Of a stretch of 64,000 bases of DNA, positions 8,465 to 16,880 are shown piece after piece. The notes below the pieces were generated by a model. The model worked only from the letters and a program-made list of their open reading frames with translations. It had not been told where the DNA came from and made no database searches. Both the position numbers and the translations under genes were made by a program. Source of the stretch: Isosphaeraceae bacterium (lineage in GTDB: Bacteria > Planctomycetota > Planctomycetia > Isosphaerales > Isosphaeraceae). Every line of letters starts with the position of its first letter. Positions within the stretch are counted from its first letter, which is position 1. The stretch covers positions 1,240,001 to 1,304,000 of the forward strand of contig BPJS01000001.1 of NCBI GenBank assembly GCA_026004735.1, written 5' to 3'.

Positions 8465-10030
8465 ATGGACAGAAGCGGATTGCTGATCGCCAAGGGCGAG
8501 ACCGAGCTGCGGTTGCTGCCAGGTATGGCCAACCGACACGGTCTGATCACGGGAGCGACCGGGACGGGCAAGACGGTGACGCTCCACACGATCGCCGAGC
8601 AGTTCAGCCGGATCGGGGTGCCGGTCTTCCTGGCGGACGTGAAGGGCGACCTGGCCGGACTTGGGCTTCCCGGCGATGCCAGTCATTCCAAGATCGCGGC
8701 CCGACGCAGCCAACTCGGCTTGGATGGAGAGCCGTATAGGCCGTGCCCAGTCCGCTTCTGGGATGTTTACGGCGAGCAAGGCCACCCGATGCGGGCGACC
8801 ATCACCGAGATGGGGCCGCTACTGCTTTCCCGAATTCTGGACCTGAACGACACTCAGACGGGCGTCTTGAGCATCGCGTTCCGGGTGGCCGACGACGAGG
8901 GGTTGCTACTTCTGGACCTCAAAGACCTGCGGGCGATGATCCAAGCGGTGGGCGAACACGCGCGGACACTCAAGACGGCCTACGGCAACGTCAGCGCGGC
9001 CAGCGTTGGAGCGATTCAACGCGCGTTGCTGCGGCTGGAAGATCAGGGCGGCGAACACCTCTTTGGCGAGCCTTCGCTCCGGCTCGACGATTTGATGCAG
9101 CGGGACGAGCAGGGGCAGGGGGTCGTCAATATCCTGGCGGCGGATCGACTGATCCATGCGCCGCAGGTTTACGCATCGTTTCTGCTCTGGTTGCTCTCGG
9201 AGCTGTTTGAAACGATGCCTGAGGTCGGCGACCCGGAGAAGCCGCGGCTGGTCTTCTTCTTCGACGAGGCGCATCTGCTGTTCAGCACGGCGCCGAAGGC
9301 ACTCCTGGACCGTGTCGAGCAAGTGGTCCGCCTGATCCGATCCAAGGGAATCGGCGTCTATTTCGTCACGCAGAGTCCGCTCGATCTTCCGGATGTGATT
9401 TTGGGCCAGATGGGTCATCGGGTGCAGCATGCCCTGCGGGCCTTTACGCCGCGGGATCAGAAGGCGGTGCGGGCAGCGGCCGAGACGTTTCGAGCCAACC
9501 CGGGGTTGGATACGGCGACAGCGATCACCGAGTTGGGGGTGGGCGAGGCGCTGGTCTCATTTTTGGACGAGAAGGGGATGCCGCGGCCGGTTGAGCGGGC
9601 GTTGATCGTGCCGCCGGCCAGCCGGGTCGGTCCGATCACGCCGGCGCAGCGCGGTTCGATCCTGGCCAGCTCGCCGTTGTTCGGCCACTACGAGCGGCAA
9701 TTGGATCGGGAGTCGGCCTACGAGGTGTTGAGGGCGCGTGCCGAGCAGTCGGCGGCAGCCGCCGAGGCAGCCCGACGTGACCAGGAGCTGGCCGCCTACC
9801 AGGAAGAACAGCGTCGGCAGCGGGAGCGGCGCGAGGCCGAGCTCGATCGGGCTTTGCGCAAGATCGAGCCAAAGGAATCGCGGGCGGGCACACGCCGGCG
9901 AACCTCCGGCGGAGACTTCCTCGACTCGTTCGCCAAGAGCGCCGGACGCTCAGCCGGGACGACCTTGGGCCACATTCTGCGGGGAGTGCTCGGAGGGCTG
10001 ACCGGCAGCTCCCGAACCCGGCGGCGATGA
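8465..10030 (+). CDS. HerA-like ATPase, DUF853 family (YjgR-like)
   Basis: A 521-residue P-loop ATPase of the HerA/DUF853 family. Walker A is [10 protein letters not shown] at about 30-39 and Walker B is [11 protein letters not shown] near 262. An arginine-rich sensor-like stretch ([20 protein letters not shown]) follows, then a charged coiled coil (about 425-470) and a Gly/Ser-rich tail. HerA relatives are hexameric DNA translocases; the cellular role of the DUF853 branch is not established. The ATG at 8465 is preceded by AAGGTGA and a promoter. There is no adjacent nurA or nuclease gene, so nothing points to a defence role. Confidence 0.9.
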   Translation: MDRSGLLIAKGETELRLLPGMANRHGLITGATGTGKTVTLHTIAEQFSRIGVPVFLADVKGDLAGLGLPGDASHSKIAARRSQLGLDGEPYRPCPVRFWDVYGEQGHPMRATITEMGPLLLSRILDLNDTQTGVLSIAFRVADDEGLLLLDLKDLRAMIQAVGEHARTLKTAYGNVSAASVGAIQRALLRLEDQGGEHLFGEPSLRLDDLMQRDEQGQGVVNILAADRLIHAPQVYASFLLWLLSELFETMPEVGDPEKPRLVFFFDEAHLLFSTAPKALLDRVEQVVRLIRSKGIGVYFVTQSPLDLPDVILGQMGHRVQHALRAFTPRDQKAVRAAAETFRANPGLDTATAITELGVGEALVSFLDEKGMPRPVERALIVPPASRVGPITPAQRGSILASSPLFGHYERQLDRESAYEVLRARAEQSAAAAEAARRDQELAAYQEEQRRQRERREAELDRALRKIEPKESRAGTRRRTSGGDFLDSFAKSAGRSAGTTLGHILRGVLGGLTGSSRTRRR

Positions 10031-10052
10031 GCCGCGGCGTGGTCGCTCTGGC

Positions 10053-10081
10053 TTGACCGTCCCCCGCCCCGATCCTACGAT
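10053..10081 (+). promoter_or_regulatory. Promoter of ispG
   Basis: -35 TTGACC (10053-10058), 17-bp spacer, -10 TACGAT (10076-10081). This predicts a leader of about 70 nt before the ispG ATG at 10158. Confidence 0.6.
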
Positions 10082-10157
10082 AATTCCATGATTGGGGCTT
10101 GATCGGTCGGACTAACCCATTCTTCGCCAATCAGTTACGTTAACGAGAGACGCGGCC

Positions 10158-11327
10158 ATGGCCTACGCCACGACGGTCCCCCGGCACAAAACGCGTGAGG
10201 TTGGGATCGATGATCATGTGGTCGGCGGCGACAACCCGATCTGGGTTCAGTCGATGACGACGACCAACACGCATGAGGTCGGGCCGACGCTGGAACAGAT
10301 CAGGCGTCTGGAGGAGGCTGGCTGCGAAATCATTCGGGTGACGGTTCCCAAGGCTGAGGATGTTGAAGGCTGTCGGCTGTTGCGGGATCAGATCCGGATT
10401 CCGCTGGTGGCGGATATTCACTACGACTATCGGATGGCGCTGGCGTGTCTCGAGGCGAGGACGCCTTCCGGGCGGCGTGCGGTCGACAAGATCCGAATCA
10501 ATCCGGGCAATATCGGGGGTGTGGAGCGATTCAAGGAGGTCGTCCGCAAGGCGCGCGACGCCGGGGTTCCGATGCGGATTGGCGTCAATAGCGGCAGCCT
10601 GGAAGAGGATCTGATCGAGAAGTACGGCTATCCATGTCCCGAGGCGATGGTCGAGAGCGCCTTGCGGCATATCGAAATTGCCGAGTCGCTCGGCTACGAC
10701 CAGATCATCGTCAGTCTCAAGGCGAGCCACGTTCCGACGGCGGTAGCCTGCTACACGCTGTTTGCGGAGAAGTGCGATTATCCGACCCATGTCGGGATCA
10801 CCGAGGCGGGGTCGAAGGAGTATGGGACGATCAAGAGCGCGGCGGGCATCGGGGCGATTTTGCTGCGGGGAATTGGCGATACGATTCGGGTGTCGCTCTT
10901 GGGCGATCCGGTGCCCGAGGTGGCGGCCGGGTTCGACATTCTGCGTGCGTGCGACCGCCGCGTGACCCGTCCGGAGGTCGTGGCCTGTCCGACCTGCGGC
11001 CGGCTAGATATCGACCTGGAACGGATCGTTGCCGAGGTTGAGCAGCGGATGAAAGGCCTGAAGCAGCCGCTCCGGATCAGTATTCTGGGCTGCCTGGTGA
11101 ACGGTTTCGGGGAAGCCAAGGAGGCCGACCTCGGCATCGCGGCCGGCAGCGGGAAGGGGATCATCTTCAAGCGCGGCGTCCCGATTCGCCACGTCCGGGA
11201 GTCGGAGATGGTCGAGGCGCTCTGGGAGGAGGTGCAGCGGTTTGACCAGGAGACCCAGCCGCTGGCCTCGTTCGTGGAAAAGCAGAAGCAGAAGGCGCAG
11301 AAGTCGAACCTGACTGTTATTGGCTGA
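10158..11327 (+). CDS. ispG: (E)-4-hydroxy-3-methylbut-2-enyl-diphosphate synthase IspG (GcpE)
   Basis: A 389-residue IspG of the short bacterial type. It reduces methylerythritol cyclodiphosphate to HMBPP in the MEP isoprenoid pathway. The TIM-barrel N-domain contains NPIWVQSMTTTNTH, VADIHYDYRMAL and KIRINPGNIGG. The C-terminal iron-sulfur domain carries the cluster cysteines in VACPTCGR and in SILGCLVNGFGEAKEADLG. Length and motifs are complete. It has its own sigma70-like promoter. The EndoU-like toxin gene follows 74 bp downstream in the same direction. Confidence 0.97.
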   Translation: MAYATTVPRHKTREVGIDDHVVGGDNPIWVQSMTTTNTHEVGPTLEQIRRLEEAGCEIIRVTVPKAEDVEGCRLLRDQIRIPLVADIHYDYRMALACLEARTPSGRRAVDKIRINPGNIGGVERFKEVVRKARDAGVPMRIGVNSGSLEEDLIEKYGYPCPEAMVESALRHIEIAESLGYDQIIVSLKASHVPTAVACYTLFAEKCDYPTHVGITEAGSKEYGTIKSAAGIGAILLRGIGDTIRVSLLGDPVPEVAAGFDILRACDRRVTRPEVVACPTCGRLDIDLERIVAEVEQRMKGLKQPLRISILGCLVNGFGEAKEADLGIAAGSGKGIIFKRGVPIRHVRESEMVEALWEEVQRFDQETQPLASFVEKQKQKAQKSNLTVIG

Positions 11328-11401
11328 GATCTGGCGCGGAAGGGTGGCACGTGCCGGCTGCCGGGAGTTCCGCGACCCGCCGCCCCGATGGGGTGGACAC
11401 G

Positions 11402-11941
11402 ATGAGCCGATGGTGGGTCCGACTGCTGAGCCTGCTCGTCCTGGGGACAGCGACGGCCTGTCCAGCGCAATCCCCACCGCCCGATCCAGAAACCGTCCGC
11501 ATTGATCTTCGCCATATCCTGGAGGGTCGGGTCAATAGCCGGGGTGTCCTGGTGGGACTGCACCACGAACCCAGCGCGCCGCGCACGATGATGGTCCACG
11601 GCCGCCGCTGCGAGGTTCGCTTCGAGCGAACGAGCCCCGGCGGGCGCGACGAGGTCCGGACGGCGCGGGTCCAGCTCCGCGACCCGGAGACCGGGCGGGT
11701 CGTGCTCGACAAGTTCTCGACCCTGTTTCCCGATTCATGGGACCGGCGGCGGATCGAGGCGGCGATTCGCGAGGCCTACGCCGACGCGCTGCGGCGCAAC
11801 CGCCTCGACGAAAGCGGCCGCTGGGAGGGACAGACCGGCGACGGTGTACGGATCGACGGCTTCCTCTCCTATGATGGCACCTTCATCGCCTCGGCCTTTC
11901 CGGTTTACGAAAGACCTCGTGGCGACCGGAGATCGCGATGA
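11402..11941 (+). CDS. Secreted EndoU-like ribonuclease (solo toxin domain)
   Basis: A 179-residue protein with an N-terminal signal sequence (about 1-23; TATAC is only a weak lipobox) followed almost directly by a bacterial EndoU nuclease domain. Diagnostic EndoU features in order are RHILEG with His38, VGLHHEP with His54-His55, LDKFSTLFPDSW with Lys104, the amphipathic helix RIEAAIREAYADAL, and the closing DGTFIASAFPVY. EndoU domains are metal-dependent or metal-independent RNases often used as toxins in contact-dependent and polymorphic toxin systems. Here the domain stands alone, without a large delivery protein. A longer in-frame start at 11351 would bury the signal peptide. Its stop overlaps the next gene's ATG (ATGA), the usual toxin-immunity arrangement. 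Confidence 0.8.
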   Translation: MSRWWVRLLSLLVLGTATACPAQSPPPDPETVRIDLRHILEGRVNSRGVLVGLHHEPSAPRTMMVHGRRCEVRFERTSPGGRDEVRTARVQLRDPETGRVVLDKFSTLFPDSWDRRRIEAAIREAYADALRRNRLDESGRWEGQTGDGVRIDGFLSYDGTFIASAFPVYERPRGDRRSR

Positions 11942-12276
11942 AGCTGCATTACAGCCGCGATGAGACCGACCGGCTGCGTGCTACGGCCGAACCGGACGAC
12001 CCTCGGGGACGCTTCCTGGCACGGTTTCTGGAAACGGACGTTGGGGACCCGGTCCACGCGGCTGAGCTGCTCCGCGCCGCCAAACGAGCGATCGGGCCCG
12101 CGCAACGTATCAGCGGCAATGCCTTCTCGGTCGCCATCGGTCCGAAACGAACGACGCTTGCGGCCCACGTTAAACCACGAACCGGCCCGGCGTCGATCGC
12201 GCTGCCGACCGCGGAATTCCGCTCCATTCTGGCGTCCTGGCTCCGCCTGCTAGAGACGCCGCGGACGCGCTTCTGA
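11938..12276 (+). CDS. Putative immunity protein for the EndoU-like toxin
   Basis: A 112-residue cytosolic protein without signal peptide. The N-terminal half is helical and charged; the C-terminal half reads as beta strands (ISGNAFSVAIGPKRTTLAAH) followed by a helix (AEFRSILASWLRLL). That GN-strand then F-x2-IL-x2-W-helix pattern is common in small immunity proteins of polymorphic toxin systems, but I cannot name a family. Its ATG overlaps the toxin stop by 4 bp, so it is made with the toxin. The immunity role is inferred from context and shape. Confidence 0.6.
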   Translation: MKLHYSRDETDRLRATAEPDDPRGRFLARFLETDVGDPVHAAELLRAAKRAIGPAQRISGNAFSVAIGPKRTTLAAHVKPRTGPASIALPTAEFRSILASWLRLLETPRTRF

Positions 12277-12305
12277 GATTGATTTTTTCGGTGTAATGGT
12301 GCGAC

Positions 12306-12325
12306 GGATTCTATTTTTCGAATCC
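12306..12325 (+). terminator. Possible weak terminator hairpin after the immunity gene
   Basis: GGATTC at 12306-12311 pairs with GAATCC at 12320-12325 around a T-rich 8-nt loop, 29 nt after the immunity gene stop. The stem is short and no T-run follows. The surrounding 12277-12460 is noticeably AT-rich for this window and holds no other gene. Confidence 0.3.
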
Positions 12326-12460
12326 ACGCTCAGAGCGTATAAATCGTGGGCGGTTTGGACACCCCTCGGGTGAGGCCGATGGTCGCGTGGGCCGCGGCGG
12401 TTTGGGGGGTTGTTCGGCTGCCGTACGGACGCGTTCTGAATGAGCGCGGAGGGAGATGCC

Positions 12461-12727
12461 ATGCGGTGCCCAGTTTGTCATGTCACGCTCACGACGGCGG
12501 ATCGATTTGGCGTTGAGATTGACTACTGCCCGAAGTGCTGGGGCGTTTGGCTCGACCGGGGTGAATTGAACTTGCTCTTTGCGCGGCAGAGGTCGGAGAC
12601 CGACGCGGCGGGTGATCCGCTGCTGGCCGCCTCGGTCGAGCAAGGAGCGGTTCGGCATCCCAGCCTGGACGACAGCTTTGGGAACGTGCGTGACTTCAGT
12701 TGGAAGACGTATGTGATGGAACGGTAA
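12461..12727 (+). CDS. Small zinc-ribbon protein (TFIIB-type zinc finger)
   Basis: An 88-residue protein with an N-terminal TFIIB-like zinc ribbon: CPVC at 3-6 and CPKC at 23-26 separated by a short beta hairpin, then the family signature GVWLDRGEL. The rest is a short helical tail. Function is unknown for this widespread group. The ATG at 12461 follows a GGAGGGAG Shine-Dalgarno; an upstream in-frame ATG at 12440 lies before that site. It is convergent with the aldehyde dehydrogenase gene, with a long hairpin between them. Confidence 0.85.
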   Translation: MRCPVCHVTLTTADRFGVEIDYCPKCWGVWLDRGELNLLFARQRSETDAAGDPLLAASVEQGAVRHPSLDDSFGNVRDFSWKTYVMER

Positions 12728-12752
12728 GCGATGCGACGCACAGCGACGAACT

Positions 12753-12826
12753 GCCCTGACGCGAATCGGGCGGGATCGGGAAGGGAGTCTCCGCAGGAGG
12801 CGGCCCGATTCGGTTCGCGTCAGGGC
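12753..12826. terminator. Long hairpin between convergent genes
   Basis: The left arm 12753-12771 and right arm 12803-12826 form a 19-bp stem (GCCCTGACGCGAA plus TCGGGC) with a 5-nt bulge in the right arm and a 31-nt loop. It lies between two convergent genes and includes the stop codon of the aldehyde dehydrogenase. It reads the same on both strands but has no T-tract, so it could end or protect both transcripts. Confidence 0.5.
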
Positions 12827-14286
12827 GATCGAAGCCCGAGCGAGACGTACTTGGTTTCGAGGTATGCGTCGAGACCCTCGAGGCCGAGTTCCCGGCCGAT
12901 GCCAGATTGCTTCATGCCGCCGAAGGGGCATTGGACGGTGGTGGGGACGGGGTCATTAACGCCGATGATCCCGGCCTCGATTCCTTCAGCGAGGCAGGTG
13001 GCCCAGGTCAGGTCGTGCGTGAAGACGTAGGCAGCCAGGCCGTAGGGGGTGTCGTTGGCTTTGGCGATAACTTCGTCGAGAGAGTGGAATGAGGCCAGGG
13101 GTAGGACGGGCACGAACGGCTCGTCGCGGATTAGGAGAGAGTTGGGGTCGAGGTCGGTCAGGACGGTGGGCCGGTAAAAGAAGCCGCGGGGATGGTGGGG
13201 GTCGCGGCAACCGCCCTCGAGGAGCCGGCCGCCGCGTTGTCGGGCGTCGTCGACGAGCCGATGAGCCTTGTCGAGCGCGTGTGCGTCGATCAGGGGACCG
13301 ACCTGGACGTCCGGTTCCCAGCCGGGGCCGACCCGGAGGGCTCGAACCTGTTCGACGACCGCCTCGGTGAACGCGGCCGCGCGGTCCTGATGGATGAAGA
13401 ACCGCGAGGGGGCGATGCAGACCTGGCCGGCGTTGCGGAACTTGCCGGCGACGGCGGCGCGAGCGACCGACTCGATCTCGACGTCGGGGCAGACGATCAG
13501 GGGGGCATGTCCGCCCAGTTCGAGGCTCAGTCGCTTGACCCCGTCGGCCGACCGGCGGATCAACTCCTTGCCGACGGCGGTGCTGCCGGTGAAGGAGATT
13601 TTGCGGACCTCGGCGTGGGCGAAGAAGGCGTCGGCGACGGCGACTGGCTCACCCACGACGAGGTTGGCGACACCGGGCGGCAGATCGGCCGCTTCCAGAC
13701 ACTGGAATAATCCGAGAGCGCTGAGGGGAGTTTGGTCGGCGGGCCGGCTGACGACGGTGCAGCCGGCAGCCAGCGCCGGGGCGACTTTGCGGGCGATCAG
13801 CGCGATGGGAAAATTCCAGGGCGTGATGGTGCCTACGACGCCGACGGGCTGCTTGATGACGAAGTGGCGGCGATGCTCGGCCGAAGCTGGAACGATTCGC
13901 CCATAGGCGCGGCGGGCCTCCTCGGCGAACCATTCGAACTCGTCAGCGGCGTGGAGCACCTCGGCGCGGGCCTCGGCTAGAGGTTTGCCCTGTTCGAGGG
14001 TTAGGGTTTGGGCCAGGGTGTCGGCCTGGGAGCGAATCCGCTCGGCAACCCGGCGAAGCACGGCCGCGCGTCGGGGCGCTGGGGTTGCACGCCAGGCCGG
14101 CCAGGCGCGGGCGGCGGCGGCGACAGCGCGATCGGCGTCGGCCCGGCCGCCGTATGCGACCTCGCAGAGGGTCGACTCGTCGGCCGGGTTGATCACGGCC
14201 AGACGGCGCCCATCGCTGGCGTCTACCCAGCGGCCGTCGATGAAGAGCTGGTTGGGCACGCTCAGAGTTATGGTTGGCTCGCCCAT
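12820..14286 (-). CDS. gabD: NAD(P)-dependent aldehyde dehydrogenase, succinate-semialdehyde type
   Basis: A 488-residue ALDH-superfamily enzyme closest in layout to succinate-semialdehyde dehydrogenase (GabD). Motifs are intact: the N-terminal FIDGRWVDASDG, TPWNFPIALIARKVAPALAAG, the cofactor-site FTGSTAVGKEL, the general base Glu in LSLELGGHAPLIV, the nucleophile Cys in GQVCIAPSRFF and the C-terminal PFGGMKQSGIGRELGLEG. It oxidises a semialdehyde to the acid, feeding the TCA cycle if the substrate is succinate semialdehyde. The exact substrate, and hence the gene symbol, is inferred from overall similarity. It is a single-gene unit. Confidence 0.88.
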   Translation of the reverse strand: MGEPTITLSVPNQLFIDGRWVDASDGRRLAVINPADESTLCEVAYGGRADADRAVAAAARAWPAWRATPAPRRAAVLRRVAERIRSQADTLAQTLTLEQGKPLAEARAEVLHAADEFEWFAEEARRAYGRIVPASAEHRRHFVIKQPVGVVGTITPWNFPIALIARKVAPALAAGCTVVSRPADQTPLSALGLFQCLEAADLPPGVANLVVGEPVAVADAFFAHAEVRKISFTGSTAVGKELIRRSADGVKRLSLELGGHAPLIVCPDVEIESVARAAVAGKFRNAGQVCIAPSRFFIHQDRAAAFTEAVVEQVRALRVGPGWEPDVQVGPLIDAHALDKAHRLVDDARQRGGRLLEGGCRDPHHPRGFFYRPTVLTDLDPNSLLIRDEPFVPVLPLASFHSLDEVIAKANDTPYGLAAYVFTHDLTWATCLAEGIEAGIIGVNDPVPTTVQCPFGGMKQSGIGRELGLEGLDAYLETKYVSLGLRSP

Positions 14287-14655
14287 GACAGAAACCCGGA
14301 GAGTCTGCTCTGTGCTCTGTAAACCGTCTGCCGGATCGGCCCAGAGCCGATATTCAGCGCATTCAGGCTAACCCACGGACGGTCAATCCGGCGAGCCAGG
14401 AAGAACCAGTCGACGGCCGGAAGGGTGACACCGAGGCGACGCCCGGGACGGTGAGGCACCCCGGCGACGCCCGAGACCCCGTGGTTCGACGTTGCGAATG
14501 TCGCCGCCGGCGCAGAGAGGCGGGGATCGTCGAACCGGCAAGTTCGGATCAAGCCCGACAACCCGCAGAGACGATAAACACCTTTAGTCTGCGCCCGAGG
14601 ACAGATCGGCCCGAGCGGCCAGACCCAGGGCTCAGGTGCAAACCCGGTGACGGCG
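14287..14655. other. Intergenic region between divergent genes
   Basis: 369 bp between gabD (-) and the PEP-CTERM gene (+). It must hold both promoters. A minus-strand TTGACC is at 14381-14386 but no good -10 follows at the right distance. I see no gene or RNA. Confidence 0.5.
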
Positions 14656-15183
14656 ATGCGTCGGATCCTCAGAGCAAGCTTGGTGTTAGCGGCATTCGTC
14701 GGGGCCGGAGGCTGGGCCGAGGCTAGCCCCATCCGACCTGCGCGACTGCGTAGTCTGGGGCAGGTGGAGGTCCCGCGTCGAGGCTGGGCGTTTTGGGATC
14801 GATATTATTTGCGGGCTTTGGGGAATCGGAGTCTGAGTGTTCGGGGGCCGGACGCGTTGCGAGTCTTGCGTCCGGATGCGTTGGGGCGGTTGCCGGACAT
14901 TCCGATGGTCTGGTATTTGCACTGGCGGCGTTCGCTGCGGCCGGCGCGGTTCGACCGGTATCACCCGCAGTTGGGGGAGTGGTTGCGGCGGGATCAGGTT
15001 GCGCGGTTGCCGGAGCGGCCGACGGTGCCGACGGGTCCGCAGGTGCCCGGGGGAGTTAACCCGCCGCCGGAGGTCCCGCCGATTCCGGAGCCGGGGACCT
15101 TGTTGACCGGAATTGTGATGGCGGGGGCGGTGGTGGTCTGGCGGCGGCTGCGGCTAGGGCACGCCGGCAGAGCGGTTTGCTAG
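14656..15183 (+). CDS. PEP-CTERM sorting-domain protein
   Basis: A 175-residue exported protein with an N-terminal signal peptide (about 1-25) and a C-terminal PEP-CTERM signal: IPEPGTLL, a hydrophobic helix (TGIVMAGAVVVW) and the basic tail RRLRLG. Such tails are recognised by exosortase and the protein is delivered to the envelope or exopolysaccharide. The middle is Arg/Trp/Tyr-rich with several 'RPAR' and 'LRPD' repeats and no recognised domain. A GTG three codons upstream (14647) is an alternative start. No exosortase gene is in the window. Confidence 0.78.
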   Translation: MRRILRASLVLAAFVGAGGWAEASPIRPARLRSLGQVEVPRRGWAFWDRYYLRALGNRSLSVRGPDALRVLRPDALGRLPDIPMVWYLHWRRSLRPARFDRYHPQLGEWLRRDQVARLPERPTVPTGPQVPGGVNPPPEVPPIPEPGTLLTGIVMAGAVVVWRRLRLGHAGRAVC

Positions 15184-15248
15184 ACTGATCGCGACGGGAA
15201 TGCCCGGTGGCGACCGCGCGAGGGTCTGCGTTGAGGGTTGGGTGCCTG

Positions 15249-16823
15249 ATGTCCGAGCCGCCCCGCTTCTACATCACGACGGCGATCGACTACCCGAATA
15301 GCCGGCCGCACATTGGAACGGCCTTCGAGAAGATCGGGGCCGATGTTCAGGCTCGGTTTCGGCGGATGGAGGGATATCGGGTCCATTTTCAGATGGGCAA
15401 CGATGAGAACACGGTCAAGGTCAGCGACCGGGCGGCGGAGCTGGGTCTGGATCCGAAGCGTTATGTCGATGAGATGGCCGGGCAGTTCCGGGAGGTCTGG
15501 GACGCGCTGAGCGTCGGCTACGACGACTTTATTCAGACGAGCGAGCCTCGGCACCAGGTCGGCTGCCAGCAGTTCATCCAGGCTGTATACGACGCCGGGG
15601 ACATCTACAAGAAAGCCTACACCGCGCCCTACTGCGAGGGTTGCGAAGAGTTTAAGACCGAGCGCGACCTGGTTGAGGGCCGCTGCCCGAACCATCCCCA
15701 GCGGACCTTGAAGGTGTTGGAAGAGGAGAATTACTTCTTTCGGCTGTCGGCCTATGCCGAGCGGTTGCTTGCGCACTACGAAGCCCACCCGGAATTCATC
15801 CAACCGGAGAGCCGGCGCAACGAGATCGTGAGCCTGGTCCGTTCCGGGTTGCAGGATGTCTCGATCACGCGCAAGGGGATGGCGTGGGGGATTCGGGTTC
15901 CGTTTGACGAGGAGCAGACGATTTATGTTTGGTTCGATGCCTTGCTGAACTACATCACGGCGGTCGGCTACGGCAGCGATCCGGAGCGGTTTGGGCGGTG
16001 GTGGCCCGCGGACGTCCACGTGATCGGCAAGGATATTACCCGGTTTCACTGCGCACTGTGGCCGGCGATGCTGATGTCGGCCGGGTTGCCATTGCCCCGC
16101 CAGGTTTTTGGCCACGGGTTTGTGTACAACAAGAGCGGCCAGAAGGAGAGCAAGTCGAGCGGCGCGACCGATCCGATGAGCCTGGTTCGGATCCACGGCG
16201 CCGATGCGTTTCGCTATTACTTCATGCGGGAGTGCCCATTTGGCGGCGACGGCAATTTCAGCGAGGAGCGGTTTGCCGAACTGTACAACGCCGATCTGGC
16301 GAACAATCTGGGCAATCTCTATAGCCGCACGGTGGCCATGTGCGCCAAGTACTTCGCAGGCGATCTGGGCGAATCGGACCCGGAGACGCGGGCCGGCTGG
16401 CGTGGCTCGGGTGATTTCGGGGATTGGGTCGATCAGGTTCGAGAGCTGGTCGGGTCGTTCCAGTACAACGTGGCGCTGCAGCGGATCTGGCTGGAGGTGA
16501 TCGACGCCGCGAATCGGTTTATCGCCGAGACGGTGCCCTTTCAGCGGATCAAGACGGATCCGGAGTCGACCCGGCAGGTACTGGCCAACCTGGCCGAGGC
16601 CTTGCGGGTCGTGGCGATCCTGATCAAGCCGTTTCTGCCGACGACGGCGGAGCGATTCTACCGGGCGTTTGAGTGGGAGGAGCCTTGGGAGGCTGTCGCT
16701 TATCGGGACGCGGCGCGAGTGTCCCGGACGCGATCTGTCCGGCTTGCCGCCGACCTGCGGGACGGCAAGCCAGCGCCCTTGTTTCCCAAGATTGAGGCGG
16801 TCGGAGATACTGCGCGGGCGTGA
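15249..16823 (+). CDS. metG: Methionyl-tRNA synthetase
   Basis: A 524-residue class I methionyl-tRNA synthetase. The HIGH-type motif is PHIGTAFE near residue 20. A zinc-knuckle region contains CEGCEEF and CPNHPQ, and the anticodon-binding helical domain contains RIWLEVIDAANRFI. The second signature, normally KMSKS, reads KESKS (GQKESKSSG): both catalytic lysines remain but Met is Glu. The C-terminal tRNA-binding (Trbp111-like) domain of longer MetRSs is absent. The ATG at 15249 (MSEPPRFYIT) fits the family; an upstream in-frame start at 15207 would add 14 unrelated residues. It is convergent with the phosphatase gene 57 bp away. Confidence 0.95.
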   Translation: MSEPPRFYITTAIDYPNSRPHIGTAFEKIGADVQARFRRMEGYRVHFQMGNDENTVKVSDRAAELGLDPKRYVDEMAGQFREVWDALSVGYDDFIQTSEPRHQVGCQQFIQAVYDAGDIYKKAYTAPYCEGCEEFKTERDLVEGRCPNHPQRTLKVLEEENYFFRLSAYAERLLAHYEAHPEFIQPESRRNEIVSLVRSGLQDVSITRKGMAWGIRVPFDEEQTIYVWFDALLNYITAVGYGSDPERFGRWWPADVHVIGKDITRFHCALWPAMLMSAGLPLPRQVFGHGFVYNKSGQKESKSSGATDPMSLVRIHGADAFRYYFMRECPFGGDGNFSEERFAELYNADLANNLGNLYSRTVAMCAKYFAGDLGESDPETRAGWRGSGDFGDWVDQVRELVGSFQYNVALQRIWLEVIDAANRFIAETVPFQRIKTDPESTRQVLANLAEALRVVAILIKPFLPTTAERFYRAFEWEEPWEAVAYRDAARVSRTRSVRLAADLRDGKPAPLFPKIEAVGDTARA

Positions 16824-16835
16824 GGTTCGAGGCCG

Positions 16836-16850
16836 CGTCGTGCGCCGACG
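16836..16850. terminator. Short hairpin between metG and the phosphatase gene
   Basis: CGTCG at 16836-16840 and CGACG at 16846-16850 around a 5-nt loop, in the 57 bp between two convergent stops. It is short, without a T-run, so only a weak candidate. Confidence 0.3.
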
Positions 16851-16880
16851 TGATCCGGTGGGGCGCGGACGGTTTGGTGG

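Noticed and set aside
8465..10030. DUF853 ATPase as part of a HerA-NurA type defence system
   Set aside because: No nuclease or other defence gene is adjacent; neighbours are a methyltransferase and ispG, with no coupling.
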